The notes beneath the pieces were generated by a model. The model was given only the letters and a program-made list of their open reading frames with translations, ran no database searches and had not been told where the DNA came from. This document shows positions 53,715 to 62,784 of a stretch of DNA of 64,000 nt, in pieces. Every line of letters starts with the position of its first letter. Within the stretch, counting starts at the first letter, position 1. Both the position numbers and the translations under genes were made by a program. Source of the stretch: Cryobacterium glaciale (GTDB taxonomy: Bacteria; Actinomycetota; Actinomycetes; Actinomycetales; Microbacteriaceae); NCBI RefSeq assembly GCF_004402535.1, contig NZ_SOEY01000028.1:327538-391537 (forward strand), in the 5' to 3' direction.

Positions 53715-55347
53715 GTCGGACTCCGCCCTGTCCGGGCACATGCCCGGCCTCGCCGAGCGCGGCCGTGGCGTCGTCGGGCGGCAACGGGATCGGTGACGCT
53801 TCCAGCACGGCACCCGCCATGCGGGGCAGGGTCAGCCGAAAACACGACCCCTCGCCCGGACTGGACCAGACCTGCAGCCAGCCATTGTGCACGCTCGCAT
53901 CTTCTCGGGAGATGGCCAACCCGAGCCCGGTGCCGCCGATCGTGCGTTGGCGGGACGGATCGGCCCGCCAGAACCGGTCGAAGACGTGCGCAACCTCGGC
54001 CTGGCTCATGCCGAGGCCATAGTCGCGCACAGCGAGCGCGACCGCGTTCGCATCGCTGTCGACCGACACCACCACGGGTTTGCCCTCACCGTGCTCGATG
54101 GCGTTGCCGATGAGGTTGTGCAGCACCCGGCGGATGCGGCGCGGATCGACGTCGGCGTTCAGATACCCGCCCGGAGCCACCAGCCGCAGGTCGCTGCCCT
54201 TGGAAACGGCGAGGGAACGCAGGCTGTCGATGGCGTCTTCGGCGAGGTAGACTAGGTTGGTCGGCTCGCTCTCGAGCTCCACCGATCCGGCGTCGTAGCG
54301 GCTGATTTCGAGCAGGTCGCTCAGCAGCAGCTCGAACCGCTCGACCTGGGTATGCAGCAGCTCAGCGGTGCGGCCGGTAGCCGGTGGAAAGCTCGCCCGC
54401 TGGTCGTACAGCACATCGCCGGCCAGGCGGATGGTGGTCAGCGGCGTGCGCAGTTCGTGCGAGACATCCGACACGAACCGTTGTTGCACCTCGGACAGGT
54501 CGGCAAGCGCACGAATCTGGCTTTGCAGGCTGTCGGCCATGCCGTTGAAGGACCGGGCAAGCGTCGCGATGACGTCTTCGCCCTTCTCGGGAATGCGCAC
54601 TTCGAGGTCCCCGGAGGCGAGTTTCTGGCTCGTCTCAGCGGCCACCCGCAGCGGCGTCACGACGAAGCGCACGACGATCCAGGACACGGCACCGATCAAC
54701 AGCACGAGGGCGACACCGGCCACCCCGAGTGTCTGCTGCACGAAGAGCAGCGTCGCTTCCGCATCTTGCAGGCTGTACGCGATGTACAGCTCGTAGCGGC
54801 CGGCCACCGGCACCGAGATCTGCGACCCGACCACGATGCCGGGAACGGTCGTGGCGTCGTCGCCGGTCAGGGTGACCGACTGCCAGAACTGGTCGCCGGT
54901 GTTGGCCTGCACCTCCGTGCGCAGCTCGGCCCCGATCACACCGGTGGACTGCCCGAAGGTCGATGAATCGAGCGGCGCCACGGTGGACGCGTCCTGGCCG
55001 GGTACTCGCAGTACGGCGACGAGTCGACTCGACGATGTTGCTGAGATCGAGGTGCGGGCCGAGCTGAGGAGGTTCTGCACCTGCACCCGGTCGGTGGCAT
55101 CGGAGGAATCGAACAGGCTTTGCGCGGCACTGGTCGCCCGGTCGGATTCGAGCAGCACCTGGCTGAGCCGGGATTGGAACAGGTCGTTGCCGATACTGAC
55201 CGACATGTACACGCCCACCACCAGAATCGCCACGCCGGAAAGCGCGACGGAGATGGTCACGGTGCGAAATTGCAGGGACGAACGCCACGACGCGCGCACC
55301 AGCCGGGGCCAGTTGCGCGGCCGTCGCCAGTAGGTCAGCTGTGGCAC
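53707..55347 (-). CDS. mtrB: Sensor histidine kinase MtrB
   Basis: A 546-residue membrane sensor kinase of the MtrAB system, which controls cell division and cell-wall genes. Two hydrophobic helices (about 30-52 and 208-230) flank an extracytoplasmic sensor region; a HAMP domain (about 230-285) leads to the phosphoacceptor SHELRTPLTTI (His about 300) and a HATPase domain with NLIGNAIEHGEG, DYGLGMS and GGTGLGLAI. The GTG at 55347 is the only possible start since upstream in-frame codons include a stop. It is 57 bases after mtrA. Confidence 0.95.
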   Translation of the reverse strand: MPQLTYWRRPRNWPRLVRASWRSSLQFRTVTISVALSGVAILVVGVYMSVSIGNDLFQSRLSQVLLESDRATSAAQSLFDSSDATDRVQVQNLLSSARTSISATSSSRLVAVLRVPGQDASTVAPLDSSTFGQSTGVIGAELRTEVQANTGDQFWQSVTLTGDDATTVPGIVVGSQISVPVAGRYELYIAYSLQDAEATLLFVQQTLGVAGVALVLLIGAVSWIVVRFVVTPLRVAAETSQKLASGDLEVRIPEKGEDVIATLARSFNGMADSLQSQIRALADLSEVQQRFVSDVSHELRTPLTTIRLAGDVLYDQRASFPPATGRTAELLHTQVERFELLLSDLLEISRYDAGSVELESEPTNLVYLAEDAIDSLRSLAVSKGSDLRLVAPGGYLNADVDPRRIRRVLHNLIGNAIEHGEGKPVVVSVDSDANAVALAVRDYGLGMSQAEVAHVFDRFWRADPSRQRTIGGTGLGLAISREDASVHNGWLQVWSSPGEGSCFRLTLPRMAGAVLEASPIPLPPDDATAALGEAGHVPGQGGVRHD

Positions 55348-55404
55348 GGTGCGGCCAACCGTTTCTGCGGGGGTCGCCGGGAGGTCATGGGTGGTTCCGG
55401 CTCG

Positions 55405-56085
55405 CTAGCTGGCCGTGCCGGCACGGTAGCCGACTCCGCGCACCGTCATGACGATCTTGGGATTGTCAGGGTCGTGCTCGACCTTGGCGCGCAGCCGCTG
55501 CACGTGCACGTTCACGAGCCGGGTGTCGGCCTTGTAGTGGTAACCCCACACCTGTTCCAGCAGCATTTCTCGGGTGAAGACCTGCTGGGGTTTGGAGGCG
55601 AGGGCCAGTAGCAGGTCAAATTCGAGCGGGGTGAGGTTGATCGCGGCCGTTCCGCGGGTGACTTCGTGGCCGACGGCGTTGACCACGAGGTCGCCGATGT
55701 GCAGGGCGAGCGCACCGTCGGCCGCGGGCGGGCGCAAACGGGTGCGAATGCGGGCTACCAGCTCTTTGGGGTTGAACGGCTTGACCATGTAGTCATCAGC
55801 CCCCGACTCGAGCCCCTTCACCACATCGGTGGTATCGGACCGGGCGGTCAGCATGATGATCGGCACTCCCGATTCGGCGCGGATCAGCCGGCACACTTCG
55901 ATGCCGTCGAGGCCGGGAAGCATGAGGTCGAGCAGCACCAGGTCGGGCTTCTCGGTGCGAAAAGTCTCGAGGGCGAGCGATCCATCGGCGCAGAAGCCCG
56001 GGTTGAAGCCCTCGCCTTGCAAAACGATGCCGATCATCTCGGACAGGGCGGTGTCGTCGTCGATCACCAGAATGCGTGCGGTCAT
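55405..56085 (-). CDS. mtrA: Response regulator MtrA
   Basis: A 226-residue OmpR-type regulator. The receiver domain has the acidic pair DDD (about 9-11), phosphoacceptor Asp in LLDLMLPG (about 53) and Lys in VKPFNPKEL (about 102). The winged-helix domain (about 130-220) includes LTPLEFDLLLALASKPQQVFTREMLLEQVWG and ends VRGVGYR. MtrA is essential in mycobacteria and regulates septation, resuscitation and dnaA. A GGAAAGAG ribosome site precedes the ATG. A TTGCCC-N8-GGGCAA palindrome lies in its leader. Confidence 0.95.
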   Translation of the reverse strand: MTARILVIDDDTALSEMIGIVLQGEGFNPGFCADGSLALETFRTEKPDLVLLDLMLPGLDGIEVCRLIRAESGVPIIMLTARSDTTDVVKGLESGADDYMVKPFNPKELVARIRTRLRPPAADGALALHIGDLVVNAVGHEVTRGTAAINLTPLEFDLLLALASKPQQVFTREMLLEQVWGYHYKADTRLVNVHVQRLRAKVEHDPDNPKIVMTVRGVGYRAGTAS

Positions 56086-56138
56086 GGGTCTCTTTCCAGA
56101 ACAATTTGGTGCTGTGTTCTGATTGTGCGCTCAGCAGA

Positions 56139-56158
56139 TTGCCCGATGAGTAGGGCAA
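56139..56158. promoter_or_regulatory. Inverted repeat in the mtrA leader region
   Basis: TTGCCC (56139-56144) and GGGCAA (56153-56158), spaced by 8 bases, form a 20-base palindrome 54 bases upstream of the mtrA start, within the gap shared with the divergent membrane-protein operon. It may be an operator or a short hairpin; the binder is unknown. Confidence 0.35.
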
Positions 56159-56236
56159 AGTCTGGCATAAGAGTAGCCGAGCGCGCTGACAGAGTGCCTC
56201 CCAGCGCATTTCTCGATCGACCTGTGCCAGCATGGA

Positions 56237-57418
56237 ATGGTGACAGACCCCTGGCAAGCTCCCGACGCCCCCGTTCCACCGCGCTACGGCGAGTTCGCTG
56301 CGCCCGCCGCGCCCGGTCAGGGAGCACCGTACCAGGGCCGTCCCTACCAAAGCAGTCCCTACCCAAGCAGTGACCCGGGCCAGGGCTGGGCTCCGCCGCC
56401 CAAGCCGGGATTGATTCCGCTGCGGCCGATCGGATTCGGCACGCTGCTGGGCGCGTCGTTCCAGGTTCTGCGCCGCAATCCGAAGGCCACCTTCGGCAGC
56501 GGCCTCATCGTGCAGGCGGCGCTTATGCTCGTCACCGTCGTCATCGTCGGGCTCGTCACCTTCTGGGCGATCGACCGCATCGACAGCGCCCCCCTCGACC
56601 AGAAGGATGCCGTCACGGCCGGATCGGTGCTGATCGGCGCGCTGTCCCTGATCGTTCCCGTGGCCCTGTCACTGATCGGGTCGGCGCTGTTGCAGGCCGT
56701 CATCGTGGTCGAAGTGGCTCGCGCGACCCTCGGCGAGAAGCTTCGGCTCGGCGCCCTGTGGCGCCGAGCGGCGACCCGCCTCTGGCCGCTGACCCTGTGG
56801 ACCCTGCTGCTCACCCTGGCGCTGCTCATCGGCGTGGCCGTGATCGCCGGAATCGTCGTGCTGTTGGTCAGCGTCGGCGATGTCGCCGGCATCGTCGCCG
56901 GCGTACTGGTCGGCGTTTTCGGCGGCTTACTGCTCGCGGCGGCGAGCGCTTTCATCTACACCAAAACCAGTGCCGTTCCGAGCTTGATCGTGCTGGAGAA
57001 GTTTAGCGTGCGGGCATCCGTTGTTAGGTCGTGGTCGCTGACCCGCGGCTACTTCTGGCGCACCCTGGGCGTGCTGCTGTTGGTCGGCCTGATCGTGCAG
57101 GTGATCAGCCAGATCGTCACCACCCCGGTCTCGTTACTGTTCGGCGTTGGCACCGTGCTGGTGGACCCGACCGGTGCGTTCGCCGAGCAGTCGTCGATCC
57201 TCAGCGTGATCGTCAGCCTCATCATCGCCATTCCCGTGGCGGCAGTCGCGGCCGTCGTGCAATCGGCGGCCGTCGCGCTGATCTACCTCGACCTGCGCAT
57301 GCGCAAGGAGGGCCTCGATCTGGAACTGGCCCGCTATGTCGAATCGGCAATGCAGGGCGGAGACGTGCCCGACCCGTATCTGGCACCGGCCGCTTCCGGC
57401 GGATACCCGGCGGCATGA
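56237..57418 (+). CDS. Membrane protein with Pro/Tyr/Gln-rich N-terminus
   Basis: A 393-residue protein. Residues 1-60 are disordered and rich in Pro, Gly, Tyr and Ser; about six to seven hydrophobic helices follow (about 80-340), with a charged C-terminus. Relatives have been annotated as glycerophosphodiester-phosphodiesterase membrane-domain proteins, but no catalytic GDPD motif is present. It opens the operon DUF4129-DUF4350-MoxR-DUF58, and its stop overlaps the next ATG as ATGA. Function is unknown; a role in assembling envelope complexes is a guess. Confidence 0.72.
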   Translation: MVTDPWQAPDAPVPPRYGEFAAPAAPGQGAPYQGRPYQSSPYPSSDPGQGWAPPPKPGLIPLRPIGFGTLLGASFQVLRRNPKATFGSGLIVQAALMLVTVVIVGLVTFWAIDRIDSAPLDQKDAVTAGSVLIGALSLIVPVALSLIGSALLQAVIVVEVARATLGEKLRLGALWRRAATRLWPLTLWTLLLTLALLIGVAVIAGIVVLLVSVGDVAGIVAGVLVGVFGGLLLAAASAFIYTKTSAVPSLIVLEKFSVRASVVRSWSLTRGYFWRTLGVLLLVGLIVQVISQIVTTPVSLLFGVGTVLVDPTGAFAEQSSILSVIVSLIIAIPVAAVAAVVQSAAVALIYLDLRMRKEGLDLELARYVESAMQGGDVPDPYLAPAASGGYPAA

Positions 57419-58131
57419 CCGCGTTCGGCCTGGCGCAGCTCGGACCGGTGGCCGGGCCGAGGATTTTCGGCCTGGCAGGTGACGTGCCGGTGACTCCCGA
57501 CGCGCCAGAAGCCCGCCAGTGGCTGCGTGAGGAACTCGCCAAGGCTCCCTACGAAGCGGCCAGGCCGACCTGGTTCGACCGGGCGTCCCAGGGCTTTCTG
57601 GACTGGATCAACTCGCTCGCCGCGAGCGGCGACGGCAGCCTGGCGGACTGGTTGCCGGTCGTCGCGGTCGTTCTCATCCTCGCGGCGCTCGTGGCGGGCT
57701 GGCTGCTGTTCGGAGCTCCCCGGCTGGCGAGGCGACGCAAAGCCGGCAGCGACCTGTTCGGCACGATCGACCAGCGCAGCAGCGCCGAGATGCGCACGGC
57801 GGCCGATGCTGCGGCCAGTCGCGGCGACTGGAGCCTGGCCTGCGAGGAAATCTTTCGCGCCCTGGCCAGGGGCCTCGCCGAACGAACGGTGCTCTCGGTC
57901 ACCCCCGGCACGACCGCGCACGACTTCGCAGCGCGGGCCCGGCTGGCCTTTCCGCCAAGCGGCCCGGCCCTGGCCCTCGCGGCAGACACCTTCGATCGGG
58001 TGCGCTACCTCGAGCAGGCCGGAACCGAGCCCGACTATCGCGCCCTCGCCGCGCTCGAGGCCGAGCTGCGGGCGGCGTCGCCGGTGGCTCTCACTCCGCC
58101 GGCCGCGCTGGCCGAGGCGGGCCGGTCATGA
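57415..58131 (+). CDS. DUF4129-domain membrane protein
   Basis: A 238-residue protein with one transmembrane helix (about 80-102) and a C-terminal DUF4129 domain (about 115-230, LACEEIFRALARGLAERTVLSVTPGTTAHDFA). A hydrophobic N-terminus of about 25 residues may be a signal or second helix. DUF4129 genes regularly accompany MoxR/DUF58 genes in actinobacteria. The ATG at 57415 overlaps the upstream stop by 4 bases; the frame runs further upstream but only as the shadow of the preceding gene. Confidence 0.82.
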   Translation: MTAFGLAQLGPVAGPRIFGLAGDVPVTPDAPEARQWLREELAKAPYEAARPTWFDRASQGFLDWINSLAASGDGSLADWLPVVAVVLILAALVAGWLLFGAPRLARRRKAGSDLFGTIDQRSSAEMRTAADAAASRGDWSLACEEIFRALARGLAERTVLSVTPGTTAHDFAARARLAFPPSGPALALAADTFDRVRYLEQAGTEPDYRALAALEAELRAASPVALTPPAALAEAGRS

Positions 58132-59453
58132 GCGTGACACTCACAACGGATGCCGCAACCCCTGGCAGAAATTCCGGCGGCAGTTCCGGCGGTGGCGTTC
58201 CCACGACCGTGGCGACACCGACCCTGCGCGCGTTGCTGCGCCGCTCCTCATTCTGGATCCTCGCCTTCGCCGGCATTGTGATCGTCGCGATCGTGGGCGT
58301 GCTCGTGTCCGGCGGCAGCCACGCCGCCGGCCGCGCCCTGGCCGGCGACAACGCGGCGCCAGCGGGGTCGATGGCGCTCGCGGAGGTGCTGCGTCAGCAG
58401 GGGGTGACCGTGACTCTGGCCGACTCACTGGTCGAGGTGCGCGATGCTGTCGGCCCTGATTCGACCGTGCTGCTGTACGACGCGAACGGCTACCTCGACG
58501 GTGACCAGCTGGCGGAGCTGGCCGCGCGAGCGGCGCGTACCGTGGTCGTCGCACCCGATTTTCTGGCCCTGCAGGCACTCGCCCCGACCGTGGGTTTCGG
58601 CGGCGTCTCAGCCGCCTCATCGCTGCAGGCCGACTGCTCCCTGCCCGCCGCGAACCGGGCCGAAGAACTATTGCCGGGCGGGGATACCCTCTCGATTCCG
58701 CAGGGCGGGCATCCGCTCCTCACCGGCTGTTTCGCCAGCAGCACCGACACCTTCTCCCTGGTTCAGGTGGAGAACGCCACGACCGGCGGCCTCGTCTCGC
58801 TCGTGCCCGACGCGCGCGTCTTCAACAACGAGAACGTGACCGGCTACGGCAACGCGGCGCTCGCCCTCGGACTGCTCGGGGAGAGCGACTCCCTGGTCTG
58901 GTATCTGCCGACGCTGGCCGACCTCCCCCGCACCGGTCCGCCGTCGCTCGCCGAGCTGACGCCAGGCTGGGTCAGCCCGGTGGCGGTGCTGCTCGTGCTC
59001 GCCGCTGTCGCCGCCGCGTTCTGGCGTGGCCGGCGGTTCGGACCGCTCGTGGCCGAGAACTTGCCGGTCACGGTGAAGGCGAGCGAGACCATGGAGGGGC
59101 GGGCCCGGCTCTACGCGCGCAGCAACGCCCGGCTGCGCGCGCTCGACGCCCTGCGCGTCGGCGCCGTGCAACGCCTCGCCCGAGCCGTCGGCCTCGGCCG
59201 CCTCGCCCAGCTGGAGGAGGTCATCGGCACGGTCGCCCAGATCACCGGCAGCGACCCGAACGAGGTGCGGCGGGTGCTGGTCAATGCGAATCCGCATTCC
59301 GACGCGCAGCTGATGGCGCTCTCCGACGCCCTGCAGGCCCTCGAACAAGCGGCCGGCCGAGCCGTTATGGCCGGGGCGGTGCCCGCTGCCGAGGCAGCGG
59401 CATCCGCTTCTCGTGAATTTTCACCCCCTCCAGCCGAGAGAATGGACCCATGA
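58128..59453 (+). CDS. DUF4350-domain membrane protein
   Basis: A 441-residue protein with two hydrophobic helices (about 40-62 and 283-303) and an extracytoplasmic DUF4350 domain between them, having the Rossmann-like strands GSMALAEVLRQQGVTVTLAD and VVVAPDFLAL. After the second helix there is a soluble tail. Two Cys in the domain may pair outside. It overlaps its neighbours by 4 bases on each side and is probably part of the same complex as DUF4129, MoxR and DUF58 proteins; function is unknown. Confidence 0.82.
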   Translation: MSVTLTTDAATPGRNSGGSSGGGVPTTVATPTLRALLRRSSFWILAFAGIVIVAIVGVLVSGGSHAAGRALAGDNAAPAGSMALAEVLRQQGVTVTLADSLVEVRDAVGPDSTVLLYDANGYLDGDQLAELAARAARTVVVAPDFLALQALAPTVGFGGVSAASSLQADCSLPAANRAEELLPGGDTLSIPQGGHPLLTGCFASSTDTFSLVQVENATTGGLVSLVPDARVFNNENVTGYGNAALALGLLGESDSLVWYLPTLADLPRTGPPSLAELTPGWVSPVAVLLVLAAVAAAFWRGRRFGPLVAENLPVTVKASETMEGRARLYARSNARLRALDALRVGAVQRLARAVGLGRLAQLEEVIGTVAQITGSDPNEVRRVLVNANPHSDAQLMALSDALQALEQAAGRAVMAGAVPAAEAAASASREFSPPPAERMDP

Positions 59454-60460
59454 CGACTCCCGCCACCCCCACCGATCTGATCAACCCGGCCCCCGCCGGC
59501 GCAGCGGATGCCGCCGCGCTGCGGGCAGCGCTGGGCCGGGTGCGCACCGAGGTCGGCAAGGCCGTCGTCGGGCAGGACGGCGCGGTGACCGGGCTGATCA
59601 TCGCCCTGCTCGCGCGCGGCCACGTGCTGCTCGAGGGCGTGCCCGGCGTCGCGAAGACGCTGCTGGTGCGCACGCTCAGCCATGCGCTGAGCCTCGACAC
59701 CAAACGCATTCAGTTCACGCCCGACCTGATGCCGGGAGACGTGACCGGGTCGCTCATCTACGACGCCCGCGCGGGGGAGTTCGAGTTTCGGCAGGGCCCG
59801 GTGTTCACCAACATCATGCTCGCCGACGAGATCAACCGCACACCGCCGAAGACGCAGTCCGCGCTGCTCGAGGCGATGGAGGAACGGCAGGTCAGCGTCG
59901 ACGGCGAATCGCTCCAGCTGCCGGAGCCGTTCATCGTGGCCGCGACCATGAACCCGATCGAATACGAGGGCACCTACACGCTGCCCGAGGCGCAACTCGA
60001 CCGGTTTCTGCTCAAGCTCGTGCTCGACGTTCCGCAGCGGGTCGATGAGATCGAGGTGCTGCGACGCCACGCGGCCGGTTTCAACCCGCGCGACCTCGCC
60101 GGAGCCGGCGTGAGTGCGGTGCTCGGCGCGGCCGAACTCACAGCAGCCCAGGCGGCCGTCGCCAGCGTCGGGTCGAGCGCTGATATGCTCGCCTACATCG
60201 TCGACCTGGCCCGCGCCACGCGCACGAGTCCCTCGGTCAAGCTCGGCGTCAGCCCCCGCGGAACGACCGCACTGCTCGCTGCCACCAAGGCCTGGGCGTG
60301 GCTGAGCGGCTACGACTCGATCACCCCCGATCACGTGCAGGCGATGGCGCTGCCGGTCTGGCGGCACCGCGTGCAGCTGCACCCGGAAGCCGAACTCGAA
60401 GGCGTCTCGGTCGATGCCATTCTGCGCGGCGTGTTGCAGCAGGTTCAGGTTCCGATCTAA
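59450..60460 (+). CDS. MoxR-family AAA+ ATPase
   Basis: A 336-residue AAA+ chaperone-like ATPase. Walker A is GVPGVAKT (about 63-70) and Walker B LADEINR; QSALLEAMEERQVSVDG and TMNPIEYEGTYTLPEAQLDRF provide the arginine-finger and sensor regions. MoxR proteins work with VWA/DUF58 partners to mature or insert cofactors in protein complexes. It sits directly before the DUF58 gene (2-base gap) in a translationally coupled operon, and the DUF58 protein is the expected partner. Confidence 0.93.
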   Translation: MTTPATPTDLINPAPAGAADAAALRAALGRVRTEVGKAVVGQDGAVTGLIIALLARGHVLLEGVPGVAKTLLVRTLSHALSLDTKRIQFTPDLMPGDVTGSLIYDARAGEFEFRQGPVFTNIMLADEINRTPPKTQSALLEAMEERQVSVDGESLQLPEPFIVAATMNPIEYEGTYTLPEAQLDRFLLKLVLDVPQRVDEIEVLRRHAAGFNPRDLAGAGVSAVLGAAELTAAQAAVASVGSSADMLAYIVDLARATRTSPSVKLGVSPRGTTALLAATKAWAWLSGYDSITPDHVQAMALPVWRHRVQLHPEAELEGVSVDAILRGVLQQVQVPI

Positions 60461-60462
60461 CA

Positions 60463-61770
60463 ATGACGCTCAGCGGACGGTTCGTTCTTCTCCTCGCCCT
60501 CGGCGTGGTGCCCATCGTGTGGTTCGGGCCTTCCAGCGAGCAAGCGAGCGGCGTGCTCTTTCTCTGGCTGTTGTTCGTGCTCGCGCTCGGTGGCGTCGAC
60601 CTCGCGCTGGCGGCGTCACCACGCGCCGTGACGGTCGAACGGATGCTGCCCTCCCGCGTTCGACTCGGCGAATCCGTCACGAGCGAGTTGTATCTGACCA
60701 ACACCGGGCGCCGGCGCCTGATCGCTGTGGTGCGCGATGCCTGGCAGCCGTCGGCGGGTGCAGGCCGAAATCGCAGCCGGGTCACCATTCCGCGCGGCGA
60801 ACGACGGCTCGTCTCACTCACGCTCACGCCCTTTCGTCGTGGCGAACGGCGGGTGGAACAGGTGACGGTGCGCACGCGCGGACCGCTGGGTCTTATGAAT
60901 CGCCAGGCGACGCTGAACGCGCCGGGGCGCATCCGGGTGTTGCCGCCGTTTCACGCCCGTAAACACCTGCCCTCTCGCATTGCCCGGCTCAAGGAGCTCG
61001 ATGGGCGCACGAGCGTGATGGTGCGCGGGCAGGGCACCGAGTTCGACTCGCTGCGCGAATACGTGCGCGGGGACGACGTGCGCTCGATCGACTGGCGGGC
61101 AACAGCCCGACGGAACGACGTGATGGTGCGCACCTGGCGGCCGGAACGGGATCGTCGCGTCGTCATTCTGCTCGACACCGGGCGTACCTCGGCCGCCCGC
61201 GTCGACAACGAGCCGCGGCTGGACACCGCCTTCGAGGCTGCCCTGCTGCTCGCGGCCCTCACCTCGGTCGCCGGTGACCGGGTGGACTTCCTCGCCTTCG
61301 ACCGCCGGGTGCGGGGCCGGGTGCAGGGCGCGAGCGGCGCCGCCCTGCTCTCACAGATGGTCGATTCCATGGCCATGATCGACCCGGAACTGATCGAGAT
61401 GGACTGGGCGGCCGTTCCCGGACAGGTGCGTTCGATCACCAGCCAGCATGCCCTGGTCGTGGTACTCACCTCGATCGACGCCGCTGGCGCGTCAACCGGG
61501 CTGCTCGCCGTGCTGCCGCAGCTCACCAAACGTCACACGGTGGTCGTGGCCTCTACGCTCGACCCGGCCACCGTGCTCGCCGCGGCCACCCGCGGCGGAC
61601 GCGACGAGATCTACCGGGCGGCAGCGGCCGAGCGGGCCCTGCTCGACGTGGCGCGCGTATCGGCCGCCATCCGCCAGCTGGGAGCGGATGTTGTCACCGC
61701 CTCGCCTTCGCAGCTTCCACCAGCCCTCGCTGACCGGTACATCGCGTTGAAGGCGGCCGGAAAGCTCTGA
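60463..61770 (+). CDS. DUF58-domain protein (MoxR partner)
   Basis: A 435-residue protein with two hydrophobic helices at the N-terminus (about 5-45), a beta-rich region (about 50-185) and a DUF58/VWA-like domain. The DUF58 signature RGDDVRSIDWRATARRNDVMVR lies at about 200-222, followed by LLDTGRTS, which resembles a MIDAS-type DxSxS site with Thr-Gly in place of the canonical residues. The ATG at 60463 lies 2 bases after the moxR stop; the frame open upstream is a shadow. The stop is next to the convergent SpoIIM-like gene. Confidence 0.87.
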   Translation: MTLSGRFVLLLALGVVPIVWFGPSSEQASGVLFLWLLFVLALGGVDLALAASPRAVTVERMLPSRVRLGESVTSELYLTNTGRRRLIAVVRDAWQPSAGAGRNRSRVTIPRGERRLVSLTLTPFRRGERRVEQVTVRTRGPLGLMNRQATLNAPGRIRVLPPFHARKHLPSRIARLKELDGRTSVMVRGQGTEFDSLREYVRGDDVRSIDWRATARRNDVMVRTWRPERDRRVVILLDTGRTSAARVDNEPRLDTAFEAALLLAALTSVAGDRVDFLAFDRRVRGRVQGASGAALLSQMVDSMAMIDPELIEMDWAAVPGQVRSITSQHALVVVLTSIDAAGASTGLLAVLPQLTKRHTVVVASTLDPATVLAAATRGGRDEIYRAAAAERALLDVARVSAAIRQLGADVVTASPSQLPPALADRYIALKAAGKL

Positions 61771-61771
61771 C

Positions 61772-62776
61772 TCAGGCCCCGTAGATCCGCGTGCTGCCGG
61801 CTTCGAACTCGCCCAGGTCACCGGTCTCCCCTGCGCGGGTGGCCCGCCCGCCGAGGACGATCATGTAGGTCAGGAACGCAGCCAGCGCCACGGCACCGAT
61901 ACCGATCTTGACCGGCCACGGCCACGGCTGGGAGGTGACGAAGCCCTCGATGATGCCGGAGACCAGCAGCACGAACACGAGGCCGATGGCCACGGTGAAC
62001 AGCGCCCGGCCGTCTTCGGCGAGTGCCTGCCCGCGGGTGCGAGCGCCGGGCGCGATCCAGGCCCAGAAGATGAGCAGACCGCCGGCCGCTGCGACGAAGA
62101 TGGCGGTGAGCTCCAGCAGTCCGTGCGGGGCGATGTAGAGAAAGAACACGTCGCCCTTGTCATAGGCGAACATGATCGCGGCGGTGGTGCCGAGGCTCAT
62201 GGCGTTCTGCAGAATGATGAAGGGCACGTAGACGCCGACGATGCCGAAAGCGATGCACTGCGCCGCGATCCAGGCGTTGTTGGTCCAGACGAATCCGGTG
62301 AACGAGGCTGCAGGACTCGAAGAGTAGTAGGCCACGAAGTCCTCGTTGGCCACCTGCGCGAGTTGGGCATCCGTTCCGAGATTGGCCAGCACCCTCGGGT
62401 CGTTGTAGGCCCAGACGGCGTACAGCCCGGCAACGACGAAGGTGACGACGGCCACGGCGAGAGTGAGCCAGCGCAGCCGGTACAGCGCCGCCGGCAACTG
62501 GGCGAGGAAGAAGCGCGGAATCTGGGCGAGCACATTGGCACTCACTCCGGTGAACCGCAGCCGCGCCCGGGACAGGCCGACCGACAGCCGGTCGCCTTCC
62601 AGCGTCGAGCCGGCGGTGGATTTGATGGCGGAGAGCTGGGTGGCGCCAGCCTGATACCGCTCAATGAGTTCGTCGGACTGGGCACCGCTCAGACGCCGCC
62701 GGGCACCGAGCTCGGTCAGGCGGTCCCAGTCGGCGCGATGCGCTGCCGTGTATGCGTCTAGATCCATCTGGTTCAA
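61772..62776 (-). CDS. SpoIIM-family membrane protein
   Basis: A 334-residue protein of the stage II sporulation protein M family. An N-terminal helical region (about 1-95) precedes about six hydrophobic helices. Conserved segments are TNNAWIAAQCIAFGIVGVYVPFI and APHGLLELTAIFVAAAGGL. In Bacillus SpoIIM belongs to the DMP peptidoglycan hydrolase complex; in non-sporulating actinobacteria the role is unknown. The start may also be the ATG at 62767. It is divergent from the RDD gene with only 8 bases between the starts. Confidence 0.85.
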   Translation of the reverse strand: MNQMDLDAYTAAHRADWDRLTELGARRRLSGAQSDELIERYQAGATQLSAIKSTAGSTLEGDRLSVGLSRARLRFTGVSANVLAQIPRFFLAQLPAALYRLRWLTLAVAVVTFVVAGLYAVWAYNDPRVLANLGTDAQLAQVANEDFVAYYSSSPAASFTGFVWTNNAWIAAQCIAFGIVGVYVPFIILQNAMSLGTTAAIMFAYDKGDVFFLYIAPHGLLELTAIFVAAAGGLLIFWAWIAPGARTRGQALAEDGRALFTVAIGLVFVLLVSGIIEGFVTSQPWPWPVKIGIGAVALAAFLTYMIVLGGRATRAGETGDLGEFEAGSTRIYGA

Positions 62777-62784
62777 TAGTAGAC

